DNA from: Siderastrea siderea
Lineage: Eukaryota; Cnidaria; Anthozoa; Scleractinia; Rhizangiidae
Direction: 5' to 3'
Length of the DNA stretch: 64,000 nt
Assembly: GCA_964030785.1 (NCBI GenBank)
Contig: OZ034978.1
Coordinates: 7,320,501 to 7,384,500, forward strand
Within the stretch, counting starts at the first letter, position 1, and each line of letters starts with the position of its first letter. Below are positions 1 through 16,446 of this stretch, piece after piece. Under the pieces are notes generated by a model. It had not been told where the DNA came from. It searched no databases and worked only from the letters and a program-made list of their open reading frames with translations. Both the position numbers and the translations under genes were made by a program.

Positions 1-640
1 GTTTGGTTGGTCTGAACAAAATATTCCATGTTAACAGTTAAAAACTTTTTATTGCATTCTGAGTCAGGAAAATATTTCATTATTTTTTAAAATCATGTTT
101 CTAGAGTAGGAAAACAATTTTTTTTGATTGCATGATTATCCTGGTGGTTTGATCTCAGTGTGTGTGAGCATGGTACCATTTCTGAAGCCTTACTTACAAC
201 ATGTAAACTCCCAGGTTTGGTAATGTGTTTTAAAAATTCCAGTCAAAATGTTCATCATTGTTTCTCTAATCTGCACTGTAAAATGCAACATACAGCAAAT
301 AAGTTATGGTACATATTTCAATAAAGGAGGGATTTTAGAATACCCTGCCACTTATTTACATATCTCTCAAGGCTTTAAAGAACGAGGCATAGAGAAACAA
401 AAGGATCCATTCAAATTCAATGAGATGCAAATAAGCGGCCGGGTATTCTAAAATCTAGCCTCAATAAATAAACTCTGTAATACTTTATAACAAACTCTGA
501 TCATTACACGTTTCTGGGGAAACTCCCCACCTATCCCTCCCCTAACCCAACATGTTGCTCTAAGTAAGTAAAAAATGTTGGGTTAGGGGAGGGGTTGGTG
601 GGGAGTTTCCCAGAAATGTGTCATGCAAACTTCTTCCTTT
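1..640. other. Region downstream of TMEM17 (probable 3' UTR and flank)
   Basis: No coding gene is seen here. On the minus strand this lies just after the TMEM17 stop codon. A minus-strand AATAAA (plus-strand TTTATT at about 48-53) could be its poly(A) signal, which would give a 3' UTR near 590 nt. The stretch contains a strong inverted repeat, listed separately. Confidence 0.4.
509..621. repeat. Near-perfect inverted repeat (hairpin) after TMEM17
   Basis: Two arms of about 47 bp face each other around a short AT-rich spacer. One arm carries CTAACCCAACAT and the other ATGTTGGGTTAG, and both end in a TTTC(C)AGAAA-type block next to GGGGAAACTCCCC/GGGGAGTTTCCC. The hairpin lies 20 bp past the TMEM17 stop, so it would be in that gene's 3' UTR. 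It may be a small MITE or a structured RNA element; no function can be assigned. Confidence 0.7.
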
Positions 641-3600
641 TCATTGTGGCCTGAATCCCACTTCCTCCACCTCATTTTCCTGCATCTCTTGCAGTTCAAC
701 CAGGTCATCAAACTGCTGTACATGAAACTTAGAGATCTGCTGTCCTATCATGGTCTTGATTACTCGGTACCCCTGGATTGTCTCAAACAAAACAAACACT
801 GCCATGATGATGTTAACTGCTCTCTCCATCGGCATAATCAACATGCTTTCATTAAGTAATAACATCAATGTCAGTGGAAGCTGTAGGACAAGGGTCAGAA
901 TCCAGAACCCAGCGAGCTCAGGTACCTGGTGAAAATTAAAAAAAAAAAAAATAATAATAATAATAAACATCTGCGACATATTAACCCTGCCACACTAAAG
1001 AGCACCCAAGTTCAAAACAGTGTTTTACCAGCTGTGAAATTTTCTTTTGAGCTATTTGCAAAGATGAATATGATCAAAAGCTAGTAATACAGGAATACAA
1101 CTAAGAACAAACACAAACTCCTTTTTGGCCACACATGAATTGCTGCAATTATATGTATCCCGAAAGTGAGTTTCAAATCACTTAGACTGCTTGCTGTCCT
1201 TTTTCAGTCATTCAAGTGGGCAAACTAACCATAAAGACTAAAGTGCACAAACGAGCCAAGGGTAAATAAGGGCGAGGTTTCTGATGCTTATGTTTAAGAC
1301 CAAAAAGCAGACAAAGCTTGGACAGATGTGATTGAACAATTTGATCACATTTTTGTTTCATGTCATAGATTTTGGTTTGAAAACAGGAGAACTGTAATTG
1401 CTATTTATTTCAAAACAGCAATTTCTTTCTTGAACCAAAAATATATTTCTTCCCAAATAGACATTCATACGTTCCCTTTCCCATATCAACTTGCAAAATA
1501 AGGTAAAGGATAGTACGGAAAAACTGCTCACATTTTACAGCAAAACATGCTTCAACGGCCACATTAATTATAACAACTTCATAGAGTCTTTGTTTCTCTA
1601 TAGCAAATACAACCCGAAGTCACATTAGTTGGTACACTAGTGCCCTCTTCCCTCCCCAATGTTGCATTTTGGTCCGTCGGACTGTGCTGGCAAAAATTCA
1701 AATGCAACATTGGAAGAGGGAGAGGGAGAGGATCAAACCTGTGATCGACTTGCCATTTCGAGCCGTGATAAATCTCGACCTTTCGTCTAGTGTTCCAACG
1801 CAATGTGACCGAAATTGTATTCATTTGGTGATTAACAGATTTTTTTACTGATAACAAAGGATAGTACAGATCACGCCTTGTTAAGTAGTCATATGCTACC
1901 GTCCCATTTTTAGCTGATGTTATTCGCATGTATGCCCTGTTGAGTTTCAAACTCGTGTGATAAATACATTTTACTCAATACCCGTAGAAACAGTGAACAC
2001 TTTAATAAGCACCATGCCTAAACGGATTGACATGGTCATCCGAAAAAGAGCGCTCGCATCAAATATTAGGAAAGTACATTACTGTGCAAAATTTGATAAG
2101 TCAATAACTTGTTCACTTAAGGTATCATAGTACCCCAAAATTGACCATGTTTTCGAAAAATATACTTCTGTCATTTTCAGATAGATATTATCCAAACCTC
2201 TCTTTTACAAAAAGTTTCAGAAAAAAAGATTGTTTCTGCGCAAAGTTATGGACGAAAATAGATTTGTGGCATTAATTTTCTCTAATCATGTGTTGACAGT
2301 CATCTGTCAACAACGCTGAAAATAGCCTGTGACATAACAGGGCCCCAATGTTTCGACACGCGATCGATTGCGTAGCAGTTCCCGCTTATTTCGAGTGTGT
2401 CTACAAAGTGGCTTCGATCATATCTGTGAAAGAGAGAGAGAGAGAAAAGATCGAGCGTTGAGGAATTACTTGCGCTTCCTGACTCCTCACTTGTCAGTGT
2501 GAGAAGCTTCGACTGCCAGCTCGCTTTTCGTAACGCGAACGGCGAAAAACAATCCATCCATTCAAATTCCATAGCATTTCTACAAAGCCAGATGTATCAA
2601 AGAATCAACTTGGCGCAAAAGACGGCATGTTCAGGAAAGTACGGAATTTGTCTCCAGTAATAAAGAAGTTTATTTTTTTCCCAATTGCTCGCATTTCTGA
2701 CAGGATGTTCTCTCTTAGATCTTGAGCCGAACACGTGGCGGCTTCTTCGCAGATTTCAATGTACTTTCCTTTCGCCTTTCCTTTCGTCTTTCAGGTCCCG
2801 GCAGCTTGGGTAGTCTTACCCAGCTCAAGTGATGATGCCTTCGGCATTTTACAGCCAACGTGATATTATGACTTTAAAATTTCCGTTTATTGCGTTTGAA
2901 GACCCTTTGAACGGCACTCGTACTCAACGAAAGTCGCTTTCCAACATAAAAACATGCAGAATTTGACACCATCCTTGTCGGCATGTTTGTGCTATTGTTG
3001 TAAGGCGGTAAGTTGAGCCTCCCCTCTGTCAACCGCAGGTAATTATCTGACATCTAGGTGTTTTAATCTCCTCAGACCGGAAAATGTTTCCAAATCATAT
3101 TTTGGCTTTTTTCTCGAAACTAATTTTTCAAGAAATTGGGCGCACATTTTAAGTTCGCGTTCAGCGAGTTTTCAACCATTTTAGCTCAAATTTGGCGACA
3201 ATGTTGCCACATAATTTGACACCAAAACCGTGTCTCCGAATTTTATTTTTTGCTTTCATTCAAAAGTTATGAGCCGTAAAAGAAGGAGGAGAGGTGTTTC
3301 TTCGAACTTCAAAGTTTAACTGAATGGAGAAAATAAACCACGCCAGATACAAAAATTCCGAGACACGGTTTTTGAGACAAAGGAGTGAAGAATTCGGCGC
3401 GATGTTCGTCTTTCTCTCCAGATCATTCTCGACTGGAGCGGAACCGATTTTGTGAAAGACGTCCTTTTTAAAAACGTAGTCTCTATTTTCGACACAGTCG
3501 TCTTTTTTCTTTATCTAAATACGTTTTCGTAATCTTCAATTATTAAGCTCTCAGAAAATATATAGCTTGTTAGGGTCCTTGTGAAATGCCTGACGCTCAA

Positions 3601-5589
3601 ACGGTGAAAACGCAATGTTGTCATTTGGGGTACCCTGATACCTTAAGCCAAGTAAGACTCATATCTTACTGCACTGATTTACATGATTGAGGAGGTAACA
3701 GTTTTCGTGCTCCATCTCTGTTGACATTTCAGTCTACTTTACTCCCTCGCACTAAAACGACATATATCAGACTACAACAGAAACTAAACCTTCATTAAAG
3801 AAATAGGAGTATTTTAAATTGGCAATAAGCTATTTTGTTTTTCGAAGACAGCAATGTTTCACTGTCGTCAGCGCTGTAAAATAGCGGATGCTATGTGGCA
3901 CGATTTGCATCCGCTGTTAATTATTCACACAATGGTAATAAGAAAGGAATGGTAAATGGTAAAGTGCAAAAGTTATCAAGATATCTGTAATGCCTTTGTT
4001 TGAGCTTGTGTTTTCTTAAAACAAGGGCACCTGTGAAAAGGTGAAACGGATATAAGCCTTTAGGCTACTATTATGTTGCAACAAAACAATTCCCGCCAAA
4101 AATCTTAGCGATTTACCATGGTAAATCGTTACTAGTAAATAGTTAACCTATTGTTTTTTTTAAACAAACGATTTACCATGGTAAACCGCAGCGAAAACAG
4201 AGAAAACATTGCCCAAACTGTCCGCATTTAGACTATACAGTTTCCTTCCCTTATGGCCTCCAATGAAAGTGGACATAAGACCACAACAACGTCCTTTGCA
4301 ATGATTAGTAGCCAAAATATATAATGTAATTCGCACGGTAAATCGTTGCATGCGTGAGGTCGCATGCCAGTGTCATGAGTTAACTATTGACAGCGCGTAA
4401 TTTCACTTCATTTGAATGTAAAAAGTTTTCGGATTTGCACAAGAAAGTAGACAAGTGGGGGGGGGGGGGTGGGACAGGGGGGTCCAAACCTCCCGCCTCC
4501 CGTACCTTGCAATCCTGGCTCCTGCCCCTTTTTTCTTGGCTTCCTCCCTTTTGCCCTTTTTCGATTGCAAAATATTATACAATGTTGCATAATTCCCCCT
4601 ATTTCTCAGCACTTCCCGCCATTTTAGAACTCCCACCTCCCGCCCTTTCCTCTCCCGTACCCCTCCTGCCCCCTATTCTCCTGGGCTCCCGTCCACCTCC
4701 CCCCCCCAGACAAGGTCAGAACTTCTTGACTTACCTTTTCCTGAAGATTTCCAGCATATCCCAAGTAGAGTCTGGCTACTTCCACTAATGCCATAGCAGC
4801 ATAGATAACGATTGTTATAAACTTGTAAACTGAGTCCAGCTTTGTATACTAAATACATAATATTTACACTGGTCAATGCATATATTCATAAGCTAGGTGC
4901 CTTTTTTTTGTCTTGCCGTCAACCTTTTTGATCCACTATAGTTCAAAAGAGAACTTGAAAATAATAACACTGTTTTACCATACAGGTACAAATCGATCAA
5001 GCATTCCCAGAAACTTACCAGTGTTAGCCAAATAAAGGTAAATGCCGACTGTATTAAAATCAAAATTCCATTTCATATAAAAATTAACACAATTGAAAGT
5101 TAAAAGTGATTTTAAAGCCAATCCAGTTAACCCAATCACCCATTATTGGACAAACTAATTGCCCAACTATAACCCTACAACCATTTCACAGATACCAAGT
5201 TTTTCAGTTGGTCTGGCATGAGACTTTCTGCAAATTTATGGGAACACATACTAACTTAAACACAAAAAGAAAAACAGAGATCAAGTGGAAAAGCACGAGT
5301 CTCAGACCGAAAAAGTGTGACTTTGTTTCTGTCTAAAATAAGTATTATTTTTATCCTGGGAAAATTTTGAGGGGACACCAATGATGACAACAAGTCTACA
5401 GCTTTCATGTTTCTATGGCAACCACATTTTTATGGTCTTTACCATGACCTGTTTAAATGTATACAACTTAATCACGTTGTTGTTTTTTTTTTCTAAAATG
5501 CTAAGGTGCCAAGGTTCCAGCAAAGTGCAATAAAGTAACCACTTACGAAACTAATAAGAAACCTTTTGCTGGATAGAAATAGCAACCAG

Positions 5590-5662
<73 letters not shown>

Positions 5663-6089
5663 TTTATTAACGTGTCAAAAACTGTAGTAGCTGAGGGGAA
5701 AAGTCCCCTCTACTAGGAATGTACAATTTTACCTTTGCCACAAGCATAACAATGCAAGTTATGTACCAAAATGGAGAGAAATAAACGTTGAAATATAAGG
5801 ACATCTGCAGTGGTAGGTTGGAAACTATCTCGTTCCCTAAGAAAAAGCAAGTTTGATATTAAAACCCCTCAGTAGATACTATATTCATAGGCAGCTTATG
5901 AAATTAGTATTACTACAAGAAACCACGTCTCCCAAGTGAAATACACTAGTCATATCCATGCAGACGACAGACAAGTTTCCTCAAACCTGTGTTAATCATA
6001 TGGCGTCTTGGATTATTTCGTATCGAACGTGACGTGGGAAAAACAGTCTCTGTTACGGAAGTGAACGCAGCTCTCAGTGCGTCCGCCAT
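641..6089 (-). CDS. TMEM17: Transmembrane protein 17 (ciliary transition-zone tectonic/MKS-complex protein)
   Basis: Minus-strand gene of four coding exons: 6089-5987, 5836-5733, 4848-4735 and 925-641, joined in frame (103+104+114+285 nt, 201 aa plus stop; vertebrate TMEM17 is about 198 aa). Every junction has GT and AG. The protein shows four hydrophobic segments, at about residues 43-66, 79-98, 112-130 and 140-160. Family-typical strings include LPLQMSLYFNVYF in exon 2, ARLYLGYAGNLQEK at the end of exon 3 and VPELAGFW at the start of exon 4. In other animals TMEM17 sits in the transition zone with tectonics and MKS proteins and helps gate ciliary membrane content. The start codon lies in CAAAATGGCGG, 77 bp from the divergent NDUFS8 start. 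Introns 1, 2 and 3 are about 150 bp, 0.88 kb and 3.8 kb; intron 3 holds a 1.5-kb transposon. Identity is from recognised family sequence, so confidence is high. Confidence 0.93.
926..2116. other. TMEM17 intron 3, first part: nothing recognised
   Basis: Intronic sequence with no coding exon, RNA gene or clear repeat boundary that I can support. Short open frames here lack splice context and family resemblance. Confidence 0.5.
2117..3646. mobile_element. Non-autonomous DNA transposon with TTAA ends
   Basis: About 1.53 kb inside TMEM17 intron 3. Left end is TTAAGGTATCA followed by a GTACCCCAAA block; the right end is the mirror image, TTTGGGGTACCC then TGATACCTTAA. Both ends carry TTAA, which fits a TTAA target duplication. 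The interior has a small minus-strand open frame (2572-2300, 90 aa) that I do not recognise and no transposase. An internal inverted pair near 3225 and 3350 (CCGTGTCTCCGAATTTT and its complement) is also present. TTAA targeting fits piggyBac-like or ISL2EU-like groups, but the GG...CC ends are not the piggyBac CCC...GGG form. Confidence 0.6.
3647..4457. other. TMEM17 intron 3, last part; short palindromes
   Basis: No gene seen. It contains two copies of a 20-bp palindrome around CGATTTACCATGGTAAATCG, at about 4109-4128 (perfect) and 4169-4188 (one mismatch), plus a related fragment near 4339. They look like termini of a small decayed palindromic element. Confidence 0.4.
4458..4715 (+). repeat. 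Dispersed repeat family A, copy 1
   Basis: C-rich repeat with a conserved core: TTTTTCGATTGCAAAAT, then ACAATGTTGCATAATT, flanked by CTCCTGCC and CCCGCC blocks and preceded by a G-run. Other copies are at 19100-19320 (opposite strand) and 30441-30655 (same strand), with a short piece near 13330-13388. This copy ends about 20 bp from the donor of TMEM17 exon 3. No coding capacity. Confidence 0.65.
5590..5661. repeat. (AAT)n microsatellite
   Basis: About 24 AAT repeats within TMEM17 intron 2. Confidence 0.95.
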
Positions 6090-6166
6090 TTTGTTTTCCC
6101 TTCCCAGCATGCATAGGAAAAGTGCTATCCTATAACTTCTTGCGCTCTTGCAGTGGACAAGACAAG
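6090..6166. promoter_or_regulatory. Shared bidirectional promoter of TMEM17 and NDUFS8
   Basis: Only 77 bp separate the two divergent start codons, so both mRNAs must start inside this interval or within the neighbour's first exon. The NDUFS8 start lies in CAAGATGGCG, matching the core of TISU (translation initiator of short 5' UTR; SAASATGGCGGC) and a YY1 site. The TMEM17 start lies in CAAAATGGCGG, a one-base variant. An ETS/GABP-type CGGAAGTG is at 6056-6063 in TMEM17 exon 1. No TATA box is apparent. Promoter function is inferred from layout. Confidence 0.75.
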
Positions 6167-12217
<6,051 letters not shown>

Positions 12218-12470
12218 AATGATGCTCTAACTGTAGATTATTTCCAACTGTGTGAATTAAAAATAAGTGTTGTTCTGTATTTTGTGAGGAAAGATACAAA
12301 CAAGCCTTTTTATGAGATAGATGACCACGTTTTGTGTAACACAAACTAAGTGCCAGTTGTACTACATATAATTTTTAAGGAAACTGAGGTCATACTAGTA
12401 TTCCTTAGGGCATAAGTGTTTTGTGTGAGTTGTTCATCAGTGCATGGGGACTCTATACTTGTGGGATTGA

Positions 12471-12480
12471 AATAAATAAA
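12471..12480 (+). terminator. NDUFS8 poly(A) signal
   Basis: Two overlapping AATAAA hexamers about 254 nt after the NDUFS8 stop codon. Confidence 0.7.
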
Positions 12481-12489
12481 AGATCTTTT

Positions 12490-13384
12490 GTTGATATGAA
12501 TGTTGTTATGTTTGTTTTTCTTCAGTTGATAATATGTTGATTTCAGTGTGCACCCTTACTGCACATTATTTAGTGCAGTTGCATTGAAAGTTTTAAATTT
12601 TGCAGCAGAAATATAACTTACTGCCTTGAATAGTACACCAGAAAGTTAAACACAGTTGACATTCAGTGTTTTCTCTAAGCTGTACATATATATTCTTGAC
12701 TTAAAATCAATCATAGAAACTTAAAACACAAAGTGAAGTTCATAAACAAGTATATGGAATAGCTATTTCTTCAAATAAGCTGTTCGTGCAGATGTAATTG
12801 AAGAGCAGGCAAGTTGCATGAAACATTGCGTAGTGAAAAATACCTTGCGATGTCCAAAATCATTGCAATAAAAGTTGTAGCTGTGCAGACATCTCCTATT
12901 TCCTTTGCTTCACATGGACCAAAGAAAATAAGAGAGGTCTGCATACAAGCTATACAACTTGCTAAAGCAGTTGTGGAAAGTAAAATCAAGTTCTAAAATA
13001 AATGAAATCGTTTCCCAAACACCTCAGCAATGTATATTGCACTTGCGAGACCATCTTGGGAGAGGAGAACAAGTTGCCAGGAACCCAGGAGAAAAGGGGG
13101 TAAGGCAGCGTAGTACCCAGGCGTTCCCCTCTCGCTCACTCGACTCGACTTGGTGTGAAATGTCGTGACGTCACTGAATGAGGCGTCATAAAATTTTGTG
13201 CCAAGTCATGTGAGCAAGAAGACAATGCCTGGTGGTAAGGAGCAGGATTCACAGAAGGTGACAAGAAGTCAAAAATGGGAAAACTAGGCAGAAAATACTT
13301 AACATTGCAGAACATTTTTGCAGCAAAGTTCAAAGTAAATAAATGCAAAGAGGCAGGGGCCAACAAAAGGGGTGGGAACCAGGA
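12490..13384. other. Intergenic region between NDUFS8 and SLX1 (convergent)
   Basis: No gene is supported. The open frame near 12814-12996 overlaps a complementary one and has no splice or family support. A G-rich stretch at 13330-13388 shares GGGGTGGGAACCAGGATT with repeat family A. Confidence 0.4.
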
Positions 13385-13593
13385 TTAACCCTTTAAGCCC
13401 CAATATCCACATGCATATTCTCCTCACTGTTCTCCAAATATTTCTTATGTTACTAGTTGGGAGAATCTGATTAAACATCACATTTCATGTCTGGTGATCA
13501 TTTCCTTTATTCTCATGATCTGAATACTAGATCAACTAGTCATATTGTAAGGAGAAATTAGATGCTTGTCACTCTTGAGGCTGAAAGGGTTAA
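13385..13593. mobile_element. piggyBac-like MITE, copy 2
   Basis: TTAA|CCCTTTAAGCCCC at the left and GGCTGAAAGGG|TTAA at the right, 209 bp. Its right TTAA is directly joined to a truncated third copy. Confidence 0.75.
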
Positions 13594-13775
13594 GCCCCAA
13601 TGGCAATCAGCATCAAATTTCTCCTCATGATATCAGTGTACAAATCGTGAGAATTTAGCCGAATGATCACTAAAGATGGATTGTCTTGACGTTTAACCAA
13701 GTTCCCCCAATTAGTAATCAGTAAAATCTATGGCAACCAGTAAGAGAATTTGTATAATGATGTTGGGGTATGGGG
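13590..13775. mobile_element. piggyBac-like MITE, copy 3 (left end lost)
   Basis: Begins GCCCCAATGG directly after the TTAA shared with copy 2, carries the internal ATCAGCATCAAATTTCTCCT block, and decays at GTTGGGG without a clean right end. It appears to be a tandem or abutting insertion at the same TTAA. Confidence 0.6.
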
Positions 13776-14234
13776 AGCAGAAAATTGCTTTTTTTCTTTG
13801 ACTACTATAAAAGCTTGGGCTTATTTTATTTCAGGCCTCCAGAACAGGGGACTTGATAGAGAGTGGGTATTATTTCAAATCTTCAAACATTTAATCTTAA
13901 AATAATTTTCACCCAAAACTCAAACACTGTTAACATACTTCTTATCAATAATGATTGGCCAGCTTAATGTGTTCTTTCTAGCCTTTATAAAAATACACCA
14001 ATAATTTATTTGGAAAGTAGTGGGTGGTTTAATAGAGATTAAGTGGGTCTACTTACAAAATCTGACGCCCCAAAGGGGGTTGGGGTTATTTAAAAAATTG
14101 TCTTTCAGAGGGGGTGCTTAGAGCTTTTATGGTATTTACATCTCAGTCCTTTGTGGTGAGCTTTTCAAGGAAAGTTGCACTAAATGATGATTTATTAACC
14201 CTTTCATGCATCTTCCTTGTCACATCCACCCTAC

Positions 14235-14657
14235 AGGGTTTGGAAGGGGGGTCCTGATCCCGCATTCCCACTCCTTTTTCACGAGAATCCCACATCCTGC
14301 ACTTTTTTTCATCACTATCCCAAATTTCGTTTTTTCTTTCCCAAAAATACATTTAAAAAAGACTAATTTCTGCAAAGGCTAATAAATTTAAGATGTAGAT
14401 TGGCCCTTTTGATTGATATTTTGTGCTCGCCTGGTTGATTCGCTTTTGCCACTATAATGTTTATTTGGGTTGTGATGATTTCCCGAATTCCCGACAGACA
14501 GGCAACAAAATCCCACATCCCGTGCCCAAATTTTGGCAAATCCCACTTCCCTGGTAGCAGTCAAATCCCGAATCCCGTCAAGATATTTTTCGTTTTCCCG
14601 AATCTCGCCCTGTATTTTGGACAAATCCCGAATCACGAGAATACCCTTCCAGACCCT
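14235..14657. mobile_element. Short transposon with AGGGTNTGGAAGGG ends
   Basis: Left end AGGGTTTGGAAGGG; the right end complements AGGGTCTGGAAGGG. The interior is rich in repeated AATCCC and CCCGAAT motifs. The element at 19988-20158 has related ends (AGGGTCCTGTAAGGG). No coding capacity. Confidence 0.55.
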
Positions 14658-14702
14658 GACCCTAATCTATGCCTCCTTGCCAAACCTCCCTCGCAGTCAT
14701 TT

Positions 14703-14920
14703 TTAACCCTTTCAACCCCAATACCAGAGTGCAAATTCTCATTACTGGTCTCATTACTGGTACATTTTGTGGAGTACTTGTTGGGAGAACTTGTTTATAC
14801 ATCAGGACAGTTCATCTTTGGTGACCATTTCCGTAACTCTCATGACCTGTATGTTTTACAATGCACTGATATGATGAGGAGAAATTTGATGCTGATCACC
14901 ATTGGGGCTGAAAGGGTTAA
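14703..14920. mobile_element. piggyBac-like MITE, copy 4
   Basis: TTAA|CCCTTTCAACCCC and GGGGCTGAAAGGG|TTAA bound 218 bp. The internal blocks match other copies in reverse orientation (GAGGAGAAATTTGATGCTGAT). Confidence 0.78.
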
Positions 14921-15370
14921 AGGAGTATCCTAAAAATGACTGTAGTATAGGCAACTCCACACCCAGTGCATAAATAAATGAGTGAACTCTATCACTTTTA
15001 AATCCAGCATTTTATTTGAAATATTTACAAAGAACACTAAAATGTATAATTTCAGGTAGTCATTGATAAAACGTTTTGATGTGCTAAAAAGGTTATAAAT
15101 ATTTCAAGGGTGAGATGAGCTTAAAAAATTGTAAAACATTTAATATTTCCTACTTATATGCACTGAAAGATATGTTGTGTATTTACAATGAAGTGGCAGA
15201 ACAAGTAGCTTTAAAGATCTCCAAAGATCTTTTTCGAGGAAGATTCCTCAACCTTCTCAAGGGTCTAATGACGATTTTTTAATCTTCCAACGATGCTTGC
15301 AGTAGCCTAGTATGTTGACCGTGTTGGTAATCCGTTCTCAATTCCAACATGAAGTCATTTGATTACACCC

Positions 15371-16057
15371 TTATTGCTGAAGTGCTTCTGCCCAGTGTGG
15401 ACTATCTGAATTTTGATCTGAAGTCTCTCCTGTCTGATTACGGTATTTCAACAAATCTCGCCATAAAAAGGTATGATAACACATTGGACAGTCCCCCTCT
15501 ACTGGGACTAGGAACGTGCTTTCGTCACTCTCCATAAGGAACCTCTTAGCCAGGCAAATCAAATGAGCCTTCATTGGACAGCGTGGTAAAAGACAAGAAA
15601 GGAAGTCATCAGCATCCTGTAAAGAAAAGGAAACTGCCTTGAAAATTGGGAAATATTCAAGTAGCATGTCTCTGATAACATTTTAAAAGGTTTTGGAATA
15701 TATCCTTCCATCCTTCCGGTTGTCTTTAAATTGTGCAAACCTAGGGGGGGACTAGGAGAAACATGTGAAAGGGCAGGATGTTCGTCAGGAGACCAATCTG
15801 GGTGTGGTTCAAGCTTTGATTTGACCCTAAAAGATGCCATTCTTTTGAAATTTTAAAGATCTAATGCATATGTCAAGACCACTGACATAGCATGGCAGCA
15901 TTTTTAATTGTTCTCGTGCAACTCTAAACAATATCTTTATACATTTAAGAATAAAAATAAGCGAAAAAACAAGACGTTTTGATGTCGCTATGACATCATT
16001 TTCAAGTGAGATCAAACACAATTCAAATGAAAATAAAAAATAAAATTCAAGTGAGTG

Positions 16058-16091
<34 letters not shown>

Positions 16092-16394
16092 AAAAAACAG
16101 TTAATGGTTGCCTCAGGCCAACAAAGAATGCCACTGCGTCAGGAGGATCAAAGATTCACAGTCCAAGCCTCACTGCATGGAATTAAAACTCGTTGAAGGA
16201 AAGCGAGGACGGACAACTTCTGACGATTAAAAAGTTAAAAAATTTAATAAAAAATAAAACCGTTTCGGTCAGTAGACCTTCATCAGTTACATGTAACTGA
16301 TGAAGGTCTACTGACCGAAACGTTTTTATTTTTTATTAAATTTTTTAACCTTTTAATCGTCAGAAGTTGTCCGTCCTCGCTTTCCTTCAACGAG

Positions 16395-16446
<52 letters not shown>

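Noticed and set aside
1579..1950. 123-aa minus-strand frame as a gene
   Set aside because: It lies in TMEM17 intron 3, overlaps other frames, and has no family or splice support.
4991..5020. A 30-nt AG...GT-bounded segment between TMEM17 exons 2 and 3 (minus strand) as an extra exon
   Set aside because: Exon 2 and exon 3 align to the family without a gap when joined directly; the extra ten residues would break the membrane-helix spacing.
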